Origin: JBBIRG01 sp964410965
GTDB taxonomy: Bacteria > CLD3 > SB21 > JBBIRG01
Direction of reading: 5' to 3'
Length of the DNA stretch: 64,000 nucleotides
NCBI GenBank assembly: GCA_964410965.1
Contig: CAYPIY010000010.1
Location: 78,531-142,530 of the forward strand
The first letter of the stretch is position 1. The number at the start of each line of letters is the position of its first letter. Position numbers and translations under genes: made by a program. Below the pieces are notes generated by a model that was not told the origin of the DNA, did no database searches, and saw only the letters and a program-made list of their open reading frames with translations. Positions 53,957 to 61,031 of the stretch are shown here, in pieces.

Positions 53957-56110
53957 TTAATCGGCTTTGCACTGGATTACGCACAGGGCGCCCGGATGGA
54001 CACGGGATCCGGCGGCAGGGGATTGCGCGATCACGAAGCCGTTTCCCTTGATTTTCACTTCAATGCCCGACTGGTACAGCCGGTTGACCGCAAGGCGGAT
54101 GCTCATTCCGCGGACATCGGGAATGCGCAGGGATTTTTTGTCGAGCAGGTCCTTGTCCACGCCGGAATACTGCTGCCCGCAGGTCAGGATCAGCGTTTTT
54201 TCCTTTTTCGGGCTCATCGTCCATTGCTGGTCCACCACAAGCTCGCCGGCGCCTTTCAGCTGATAGGCGACATCCAGCTCCTCCAGCAGGTCTTTGGCGG
54301 CATCCACGGACATGTATCGCACGTCCGGAAGCCCGTCCGTTTCGTTTTTCCCGCCGCGGCTCAGGGTATCGGCCTCGGCGATGACGCGGTTGATCGTCCG
54401 CGCGAAATCGTCGTTCGTGTTGAGGATTTTTTCGATGATCGCCCGCGCGGTCAGGGCCGCCGAAGTTTCGCCCCAGATGCTTTTCCGCGGGTTGTTAATG
54501 ATCACGAGAAAAGTCAGCTGGGGATCATGCACGGGAAAGAATCCGACGAAAGACGCGTTGTACTCCCCTTTGGCGTATCCCTTTTGTCCCTGCTGTACGC
54601 GCTGGGCCGTTCCGGTTTTCCCGGCGATGTCCACGCCGGAAATCTGCACGCGCCGTCCCGTCCCTGAAATGACGACCTGCTGCAGCATCCGGCTGACTTT
54701 GGTCATGGTTCCGCGTGAAGCGATGGTGCGGATCGTCTGCGGTTCATATTCTTCGGTCAGTTGCGTCAGCGGATCAATGACCGTACGGATGACGAAGGGC
54801 CTGTTCAGCGCTCCCCCGTTGGCGATCGCAGCGTAAGCGTTGATCAGTTGTAATGCCGTAACGCCTATTTCCTGGCCGATGGAGATCATCGGCAGAGAAA
54901 GGCCCGACCAGTTCTTCGGGTGGCTGAGGCGTCCTTTGACTTCGCCGTCCAGGTCGACGCCGGTCTCGTTGCCGAAACCGAACGCGCGGACGTACTGGTA
55001 TAGCTTATCCGTGCCGAGTTTCTGTGCGGTCTTGATGATTCCGATATTGCTCGACTGTTCGACCACCTGAGTGAACGTCATCGTGCCGTGTCGTTTGGAA
55101 TCGTGGATAATATGATTATAGAGTTTGATCTGGCCGTTTTCGCAGAATATTTTTTCGTTGGGCGAAACGACATTTTCCTCGATCGCGGCGACGGCGGAGA
55201 AGGCCTTGAACGTCGATCCCGGTTCGTAGACGTCAGTGATGATACGGTTGCGCAGGGAAGCGAGGTCGAAGCGCTCGCGGTTGTTCGGGTCCTGCACCGG
55301 CGAGTGCGTCATTGCGAGGATTTCTCCGGTTTTGGGCGAGAGGATAATCACCATGCCTTCGTCGGCGTCATATTCCTTGATCGACCTTTCAAGTTCCTGC
55401 AGAGCGATGACCTGGTAATTCGCGTCGATGGTGAGGACGATGTTCTTTCCGTTGACCGGCTCCTGATGCGGATATTCGGGATTCGGGATGAGCCGTCCGC
55501 GCGCGTCGGCCTGGAGAATCGACCAGCCGTGTTTTCCGGAGAGGACCTCCTCTTTGCTGAGCTCGATGCCGCCGATGCCCTGGTTGTCGACGTCGGTGAC
55601 GCCGAGGATCGGGGCGGCCGCGCGTCCGTACGGATAGTGGCGCCGCAGGGACTGCAGTTTGATCAGCCCTCGCACCGAGTCGTTGATTTTCCGCGCCTGC
55701 TGTTCGGTGACCTGCCGCTCGAGCCAGACGAACGAGGATTTGCGGCTGAGCAGCTTGCGGTAATCGGTTTTGGATTTCGGGAACACACGCATGAAATTTT
55801 CGGCCACGAGGTCTTTTTCTTTTTCCGGCATGAAATTGGGGTCCGCGGCGAACGAGTAATTAAGCAGGTTTACGGCCAGCTTGTTCATGTTCCGGTCATA
55901 GATAACCCCCCGTTCCGCTTCCAGCTTGATCTTACGCTCGTACTGCTGGCGGGCCATGTCCTGGTATTTCGAGTGCGATACGATCTGGACATAGAACAGC
56001 CTCCCGGCGATCACGGTCATGACCGCGCTCATGAGCAGCGTCAGCGTCCGCATCCGGACGATCCGCTTGCGGCGGAAGGAATCCTGATTATCGGCCGGTT
56101 TTGGGTTCAT
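53957..56110 (-). CDS. ftsI: Septal penicillin-binding protein (FtsI/PBP3) with PASTA domains
   Basis: A 717-residue class B transpeptidase crosslinking septal peptidoglycan. A cytoplasmic basic start and a single anchor helix lie at ~20-42, the dimerisation/pedestal domain at ~60-210, and the transpeptidase domain carries the Ser nucleophile S299 in STFK, the SSN motif at 353-355 and KTG at 498-500. The C-terminal ~110 residues hold two PASTA-like repeats (SVDAAKDLLEELDVAYQLK; IPDVRGMSIRLAVNRLYQSG), which sense cell-wall fragments in some families. It overlaps ftsL by 23 bases. It works with FtsW (same operon). Confidence 0.96.
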   Translation of the reverse strand: MNPKPADNQDSFRRKRIVRMRTLTLLMSAVMTVIAGRLFYVQIVSHSKYQDMARQQYERKIKLEAERGVIYDRNMNKLAVNLLNYSFAADPNFMPEKEKDLVAENFMRVFPKSKTDYRKLLSRKSSFVWLERQVTEQQARKINDSVRGLIKLQSLRRHYPYGRAAAPILGVTDVDNQGIGGIELSKEEVLSGKHGWSILQADARGRLIPNPEYPHQEPVNGKNIVLTIDANYQVIALQELERSIKEYDADEGMVIILSPKTGEILAMTHSPVQDPNNRERFDLASLRNRIITDVYEPGSTFKAFSAVAAIEENVVSPNEKIFCENGQIKLYNHIIHDSKRHGTMTFTQVVEQSSNIGIIKTAQKLGTDKLYQYVRAFGFGNETGVDLDGEVKGRLSHPKNWSGLSLPMISIGQEIGVTALQLINAYAAIANGGALNRPFVIRTVIDPLTQLTEEYEPQTIRTIASRGTMTKVSRMLQQVVISGTGRRVQISGVDIAGKTGTAQRVQQGQKGYAKGEYNASFVGFFPVHDPQLTFLVIINNPRKSIWGETSAALTARAIIEKILNTNDDFARTINRVIAEADTLSRGGKNETDGLPDVRYMSVDAAKDLLEELDVAYQLKGAGELVVDQQWTMSPKKEKTLILTCGQQYSGVDKDLLDKKSLRIPDVRGMSIRLAVNRLYQSGIEVKIKGNGFVIAQSPAAGSRVHPGALCVIQCKAD

Positions 56111-56645
56111 CGTTTTTTTTCCGGGTTTGCAGCAGGCTGTCGTTGCGCCTGGCTTCGTTGATTTTATCGGCGTCCAGGAAGATCACGCCCGGTTTTTCCT
56201 TCGCGGGAACCAGGTTCAGGTGTTCGGTGGACGCCCGCTCGATGCGGTCGTACCCGGAATACTTCGCGATCTCCACGCGGATGCCTTCGTTCTGTTTTTC
56301 CAGCTCGAGTTTTTTATCTTTCAGGATCTCGATCTGCGTGAGTTCCTTGCGCACATAAGCGATTTCCCAGATCCAGACCGTCATCAGCACGGCGCCGCAC
56401 AAAACCCACGCGTAAATTTTCAGATGGCTTCTCGCGCGCAGCGGCGTTTCATCGGCCGGAGCGGTTTCCTTCGGCGGTTCAGGCCTCACGGCCGCGGGAA
56501 TGACGGCCACCGGTTTTTCGGAAAATTTTTTATACTGCGAACTTTTCCTGTTTTGCGGTAAAGAACTCTTGAGGGGCTCTTCTTTGACGATAAATTTTTT
56601 GTCGGACATATCGATGCCGGTGAGCGGTTCGTACATGGACGGCAT
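56088..56645 (-). CDS. ftsL: FtsL-like cell division protein
   Basis: A 185-residue bitopic protein. The N-terminal ~85 residues are a proline- and lysine-rich cytoplasmic region, one membrane helix lies at about 78-98 (IYAWVLCGAVLMTVWIWEIA), and a coiled coil of ~35 residues follows (LTQIEILKDKKLELEKQNEG), then HLNLVPAKEKPGVIFL, the loop that typically ends FtsL. Identification rests on this layout and on its place between rsmH and ftsI. The frame opens at 56717, but ATG 56645 lies beyond the rsmH stop and has AGGA at the right distance, so it is chosen. Sequence is poorly conserved in this family. Confidence 0.85.
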   Translation of the reverse strand: MPSMYEPLTGIDMSDKKFIVKEEPLKSSLPQNRKSSQYKKFSEKPVAVIPAAVRPEPPKETAPADETPLRARSHLKIYAWVLCGAVLMTVWIWEIAYVRKELTQIEILKDKKLELEKQNEGIRVEIAKYSGYDRIERASTEHLNLVPAKEKPGVIFLDADKINEARRNDSLLQTRKKNDEPKTGR

Positions 56646-56649
56646 AACT

Positions 56650-57600
56650 TTATCCTGTTCGTTCGGCGACCCGGAGCTTGGCGCTTCGGGATCGCGGGTT
56701 AAGAGACGTTTCTTCATCGCCCGGCAGGACGGGTTTTTTCGTCAGCACTTTCCACCGGAGCGGTCCCTGTTCATGGGTGAACGGTAAATCGCCGGTAGAT
56801 GCGGGTTTGAACGTGTGTTTGACAATGCGGTCTTCGAGCGAATGATACGTGATGACGGCGATGCGTCCGCCGGGAACCAGCACCGCCCACGCTTCGTCGA
56901 GCGCCTGTCGGAGATTGTTCAGTTCGTCGTTCACGGCAATGCGCAGGGCCTGGAAAATGCGGGACAGCGTTTTCCTGAAAAATTTTCCTCCGGCGACGGA
57001 CTCGATCGCGCTGCAGAGATCCTGCGTCGTGGCGATCGGTTCGCGGTCTCGCCGGCTGACGATGGCTCGGGCGATACGGCGGGAATGCTTTTCCTCGCCG
57101 TAATGAAAAAACACGTCCGCGAGGTCGTGCTCGCTGTAAGTCCTGAGAACCGAGGCGGCCGAAAGCGCGGAAGACGGGTCGGTGCGCATGTCCAGCGGCG
57201 CGTCGAGCCGGTAGCTGAACCCTTTTTCGGATTCGTCCAGCTGAAAAGACGACACGCCGAGATCGAGCAGGATGCCGTGTACGCGGGAAATGCCGAGTGT
57301 GTGTAAAACGTGTTTCATATTCTTAAAATTGTCTTTCACCGGGGTGAACCGCGGTTCAAAGTCTTGAAGCCGCAGAGTTGCGTATCGGACCGCGTCGTCG
57401 TCGTAATCGAACCCGATCACCCGGCAGGAGCCGTTGTTCCTTAGGATCAGTTCGGTATGGCCGCCGCCGCCGAGCGTGCCGTCGACGTAGATTCCTTCGG
57501 ACTGTATATTCAGCCATTCGACGCAGGCGCCGGCTAACACCGGGATGTGAAAGATCGTCGATCCGGCCGGGGTTGATTCATGAATCGGGTAGTGTGGCAT
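56650..57600 (-). CDS. rsmH: 16S rRNA (cytosine(1402)-N4)-methyltransferase
   Basis: A 316-residue SAM-dependent methyltransferase (MraW) that methylates C1402 of 16S rRNA. The N-terminal HIPVLAGACVEWL is followed by the SAM loop YVDGTLGGGGHTELIL at about 38-53, ILLDLGVSSFQLDESEKGFS, and the C-terminal NDELNNLRQALDEAW and VITYHSLEDRIVKHTF. Length is typical. It follows mraZ after 22 bases; its stop lies five bases before the chosen ftsL start. Confidence 0.97.
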   Translation of the reverse strand: MPHYPIHESTPAGSTIFHIPVLAGACVEWLNIQSEGIYVDGTLGGGGHTELILRNNGSCRVIGFDYDDDAVRYATLRLQDFEPRFTPVKDNFKNMKHVLHTLGISRVHGILLDLGVSSFQLDESEKGFSYRLDAPLDMRTDPSSALSAASVLRTYSEHDLADVFFHYGEEKHSRRIARAIVSRRDREPIATTQDLCSAIESVAGGKFFRKTLSRIFQALRIAVNDELNNLRQALDEAWAVLVPGGRIAVITYHSLEDRIVKHTFKPASTGDLPFTHEQGPLRWKVLTKKPVLPGDEETSLNPRSRSAKLRVAERTG

Positions 57601-57622
57601 GTCCGTTCCGGTCCGTATCGGA

Positions 57623-58060
57623 TTAAAATATCATCATGCGTCCGGCGGTCTTTTCCAGGTCAAACGCCTGATGCGCCTCGCTGAATCTCGCCGGATTCCA
57701 TAATTCCATCCAGTTCAGCATGCCGATGATGATGACGTCCTTGTCGATTTGCGCGTACGAGAGAAGGGTCTGGGGAATGACAAGCCGTCCCTGCCGGTCG
57801 AGTTCGGTTTCCTGAGCGTAGCCGAGGATGAGCCGGATGAATTTCCGTGTGTCCGCGTCCATGACGGAGAGTCCGCGCATTTTCTCTTCCAGCTTCTGCC
57901 ATTCGGTCGCGGGATAAATGTAAATGCACTGTTCGAACCCGCGGGTCATGACGACCGTGTTTTTATCCTCCGGCTGAAACGAAGATCTCATTTTTGTCGG
58001 AAGACTGATCCGGTTTTTCGGCTCAATTGTGTGCGGGTAAGTTCCTTTAAAACCTGCCAT
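57623..58060 (-). CDS. mraZ: Transcriptional regulator MraZ
   Basis: A 145-residue AbrB/SpoVT-like DNA-binding protein that forms ring oligomers and represses its own dcw operon in several bacteria. Two MraZ half-repeats are visible: FKGTYPHTIEPKNRISLPTK with the DxKGR-like site as EPKNRISLP, and AQETELDRQGRLVIPQTLLS with the stronger DRQGRLVIP. It is first in the cluster. Three GTGGA boxes stand directly upstream, and AGGTGG of the third is also the ribosome site. Confidence 0.95.
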   Translation of the reverse strand: MAGFKGTYPHTIEPKNRISLPTKMRSSFQPEDKNTVVMTRGFEQCIYIYPATEWQKLEEKMRGLSVMDADTRKFIRLILGYAQETELDRQGRLVIPQTLLSYAQIDKDVIIIGMLNWMELWNPARFSEAHQAFDLEKTAGRMMIF

Positions 58061-58065
58061 TCTTT

Positions 58066-58090
58066 TCCACCTTATTCCACTTTACTCCAC
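58066..58090 (-). promoter_or_regulatory. Three 10-bp-spaced GTGGA repeats (MraZ boxes) upstream of mraZ
   Basis: On the minus strand GTGGA occurs three times with an exact 10-base period (AAGTGGAGTA, AAGTGGAATA, AGGTGGAAAA), ending six bases before the mraZ ATG. Direct TGG-type repeats with one helical turn spacing are the known target of MraZ in other bacteria. The third box, AGGTGG, also serves as the Shine-Dalgarno sequence. A TTGACT lies at 58121-58116 upstream, but no good -10 is seen. Confidence 0.8.
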
Positions 58091-58315
58091 TTAAATTCAT
58101 TTATTTGCGCCAAAAAGTCAAGAAAAAAATGATAATTAATTGAAAATATAATAATTTATGTGAATTGTCATTTTTACACTGATTTTTTGGAATTTCCACT
58201 TTTTTCCATTTTGATCATTTATTCTAACGGTATGTTTTTAAGGGTTTGCCATTGTAACCGTTCACATGGATTTTAAGCCTTTTAAATGGTTATTTTGCAC
58301 CCGGGGTGATACGGC
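58091..58315. other. AT-rich divergent intergenic region mraZ / 58380 gene
   Basis: This region separates the minus-strand dcw cluster from the plus-strand surface-protein gene. It is strongly AT-rich. A further GTGGA and ATGGA pair lies on the minus strand around 58196-58211, about 11 bases apart, which could be a distal MraZ site. A possible minus-strand promoter, ATGACA-N15-TATATT, lies at about 58142-58172. No gene is seen here. Confidence 0.35.
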
Positions 58316-58344
58316 TTGACAACAAAATAACTATTAGGTATATT
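58316..58344 (+). promoter_or_regulatory. Strong sigma-70-type promoter of the 58380 gene
   Basis: A perfect TTGACA at 58316-58321 and TATATT at 58339-58344 with a 17-base spacer. The transcription start would be near 58351, leaving a short leader with AAAGGAGG as ribosome site before the ATG at 58380. Confidence 0.75.
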
Positions 58345-58379
58345 ATTTTATATTCCGCCAGTCTAAAGGAGGGGCCGGA

Positions 58380-60827
58380 ATGAATAAAAAGGTTATCCTT
58401 GCGGGTATCTCAATTATTGTATTCGTTTTGCGTGCGGAAGCCCAGACTTCCGAAAGCTACATTCCAAATAACCTCGGCCGGATCGTGGAAGTGGCGAATT
58501 CCGGAGGCGTTCTGGCCGAACCGTATCTGCTGATCGGGTATGATACCACGGGATTCGTGAAACAATCCAATTCAGAAGGAACGTACAAAATATTCGGCAC
58601 AACTCCGTCATCGACGAGCCTGCATGAATTAAATATTAAAAATATATTCGGAGCGCCGTCCGGTCATGACTGTCTCGAAATCAGGTTTGGAAATGATTCC
58701 AGCCGATACTGGATCAATAAAGTAATTAACGGTTTTGGGGGAAATCTCGCGCCGAACTGGTTGCCTTTTGCGGTATATAACGTCGGGCCCAGATCCTCGG
58801 CCAATCCTGCGGTAACGGGCGGGACGAAGTTATGCATAAAGATAACGGACAAAGATTCAAACGGGATCTATTCTCCGGGCGAACAGATTTTCGTCCTGTC
58901 CGATCACGCTCTTCCTTTAGACAGCACATACGACAGCCTCAGTCATAGACCCGCAAATCCATTCCCCCCGAACAGGAGCGTCCTGACCAATTTGCGCTTC
59001 GGGCTTGCGTCGGTTCCGTACGACCAGTGGTCATTTTCGGTACCGTGGGACGGGTTTACTCCAGCAGCGGGAACGGTGGTGAGGCTGGTTGCGCGGACGG
59101 CCGATTCGATTCCGCCGGTGATATACAGTCCGCGATCAATTTCAGCTCCTAATCATGGATTATATTCATATCCGGTTGTCTATTATTCCTTTGAAACGCC
59201 TTTACTTGAATTAATTCAATTTCCATCTTCTATGCATCTCCAGAATGATACGATAGTTTGGAATAATATTTTTCCATTCGGGACGAGTTATACGTATACA
59301 TTGCAAGCAGAGAATTCGGCCGGAATTTATATTGTAAATTCTACCGCGATTTCCGGATACAGAACAGGAAATGAATGTGTCAATTTAAAAAACAATCAAA
59401 TTAATTACTGGACATCAAACAACGGTTCGATTGCCTATAATTGGCCATCAGGCCAATACGGCATGGGCTGGACAGATGACCCCGCCTGTTTGAATTATGC
59501 GACTGGATTTTATATTGCGGGAAAAAAGCACGGACAGAATAGCGCGCAAGATACGATTACAGTGTCAAACGTTGAATTTGGCAGTGAATGGGGCGCGGGA
59601 AGAATACTGAATCAGGGCCCTTTTGACAGTCTGATTGCAGAAGACAGAACTTCCGAATCCGCTAAAGTTTTTATTTTGCCGGATCATTCTAACCAGTGGC
59701 CGGATGAAGCACCGCATGATTCGCTGGGACAGCCAATGAGACTTTCCGTTCGGGATACATGGACTGTGTTCAATGACTTTTGGGCAAAAATATTAACCCA
59801 TGATCCCAATTTATTATCACCCGGTTTTGGAATCGAATGTCAGCGTCAGACATTTCAATTTGTTGATTATCCATTCAAATTTTCGGTTTTGGTTAGGATG
59901 AGGCTGATGAATAAATGTAATGTGTCGTATGATTCATGCTTTTTCAGCCTTTGGGCCGACCCGGATGTGGGTTTGAATTCGGGAGATGATTTATGTATGG
60001 TGGATTCGGTATTACCCTGTCTGATAACTTATAGTGACCCTTATGGTAATGACGGGAGCAACTCAGCGACAGGTGTGTATATTATTCAAAAACCTCTGCT
60101 GGCAGGCATTTCAACAGATAAGACAATCATCGTTACAATAAACGAAAGAGGTTTTGTTCAGAAATATATCAATAACGGAATTCAAGCAAATCCGGCTTCG
60201 GCAGTAATTGTCGGCCCATTTGGACATACTGAAGAATATGATGATTTCATGCGATATAATTATGCCAAAGGTTATGACTGGCGGGGTCTGCCAAAGCCGA
60301 ACGGACGCTTTGATTTATTATTTGGAACAATACCGTTTGATAAACGAATCCTTTTGAGTGTCGGTCCTTTCGTAATGGCCGCTGGCGATACCCAGGAAGT
60401 CTGGTACGCTCTCATGGGCGCAAAAGGCACAACCAAGGCCAATGCTGTTGATTCAATCCTGAACCACGCGTATCTTATGAAAGAAATATTTTACAGCGAC
60501 ATGAACAGCGTGATCGTAGGAGTAAATGATCCGGAGAATCCCGTTCCGCAAAGAGTGATCCTGCATTCTAATTATCCCAATCCATTCAATCCATCCACAA
60601 CGATCCGTTATGAACTGAAGCAATCATCGAAAGTAAGTCTGAAGATATATAATATTTTGGGGCAAGAAGTCAGGACATTAGTCAATGCACAAAAATCCTC
60701 CGGCATGCATTCCGTTGAATGGGACGGGAAGAACAGCCATGGCCAGAGAGTCACGTCGGGAGTGTATTTCTACAGGCTGGAAGCGGGCGATTTTGTGAAG
60801 ACGAGGAAGATGGTGCTCGTTAAGTAG
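58380..60827 (+). CDS. Large modular T9SS type A sorting domain surface protein
   Basis: An 815-residue secreted protein. The signal is KVILAGISIIVFVLRAEAQ. Module 1 (~25-240) begins ESYIPNNLGRIVEVANSGGV and includes GAPSGHDCLEIRFGNDSSRY; an Ig-like linker follows at ~250-320. Module 2 (~340-720) is the one shared with gene A (YWTSNNGSIAYNWPSGQYG, GAGRILNQGPFDSLI, GIECQRQTFQFVDYPFKFSV, FVMAAGDTQEVWYALMGAKG). The C-terminal ~90 residues form the T9SS domain (NYPNPFNPSTTIRYELK, NILGQEVRTLVN, TSGVYFYRLEAGDFVKT) ending LVK. Export through T9SS is expected. It has a strong promoter, ribosome site and terminator. Confidence 0.9.
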   Translation: MNKKVILAGISIIVFVLRAEAQTSESYIPNNLGRIVEVANSGGVLAEPYLLIGYDTTGFVKQSNSEGTYKIFGTTPSSTSLHELNIKNIFGAPSGHDCLEIRFGNDSSRYWINKVINGFGGNLAPNWLPFAVYNVGPRSSANPAVTGGTKLCIKITDKDSNGIYSPGEQIFVLSDHALPLDSTYDSLSHRPANPFPPNRSVLTNLRFGLASVPYDQWSFSVPWDGFTPAAGTVVRLVARTADSIPPVIYSPRSISAPNHGLYSYPVVYYSFETPLLELIQFPSSMHLQNDTIVWNNIFPFGTSYTYTLQAENSAGIYIVNSTAISGYRTGNECVNLKNNQINYWTSNNGSIAYNWPSGQYGMGWTDDPACLNYATGFYIAGKKHGQNSAQDTITVSNVEFGSEWGAGRILNQGPFDSLIAEDRTSESAKVFILPDHSNQWPDEAPHDSLGQPMRLSVRDTWTVFNDFWAKILTHDPNLLSPGFGIECQRQTFQFVDYPFKFSVLVRMRLMNKCNVSYDSCFFSLWADPDVGLNSGDDLCMVDSVLPCLITYSDPYGNDGSNSATGVYIIQKPLLAGISTDKTIIVTINERGFVQKYINNGIQANPASAVIVGPFGHTEEYDDFMRYNYAKGYDWRGLPKPNGRFDLLFGTIPFDKRILLSVGPFVMAAGDTQEVWYALMGAKGTTKANAVDSILNHAYLMKEIFYSDMNSVIVGVNDPENPVPQRVILHSNYPNPFNPSTTIRYELKQSSKVSLKIYNILGQEVRTLVNAQKSSGMHSVEWDGKNSHGQRVTSGVYFYRLEAGDFVKTRKMVLVK

Positions 60828-60855
60828 AAAGTTGAAAGTATGAAAGTTGAAAGTA
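60827..60855. repeat. Two 14-bp direct repeats at the gene end
   Basis: GAAAGTTGAAAGTA occurs at 60827-60840 and 60842-60855, with a 15-base period, starting on the last base of the stop codon. It sits just before the terminator. Its role is unknown; it may be slippage. Confidence 0.6.
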
Positions 60856-60862
60856 AAATACA

Positions 60863-60900
60863 AAAACCAAGTCGGTTCGAGTAGTTCCGATTGGTTTTTT
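60863..60900 (+). terminator. Rho-independent terminator of the 58380 gene
   Basis: AAACCAA-TCGG and CCGA-TTGGTTT form a stem of about 11 pairs with a single mismatch and a 10-base loop, followed by TTTTTT. It lies about 35 bases after the stop codon. Confidence 0.85.
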
Positions 60901-61031
60901 ATCGGAACGTATCGAGAACCGGCGCATAAAGGAAGCGGGACATAACTATTGTTAAATATCCGCGAAAAAAAATGATATTAATTCGAGAAATGAGTATTTT
61001 ATATATATCCGACGTGAGAAAGGATATCATC

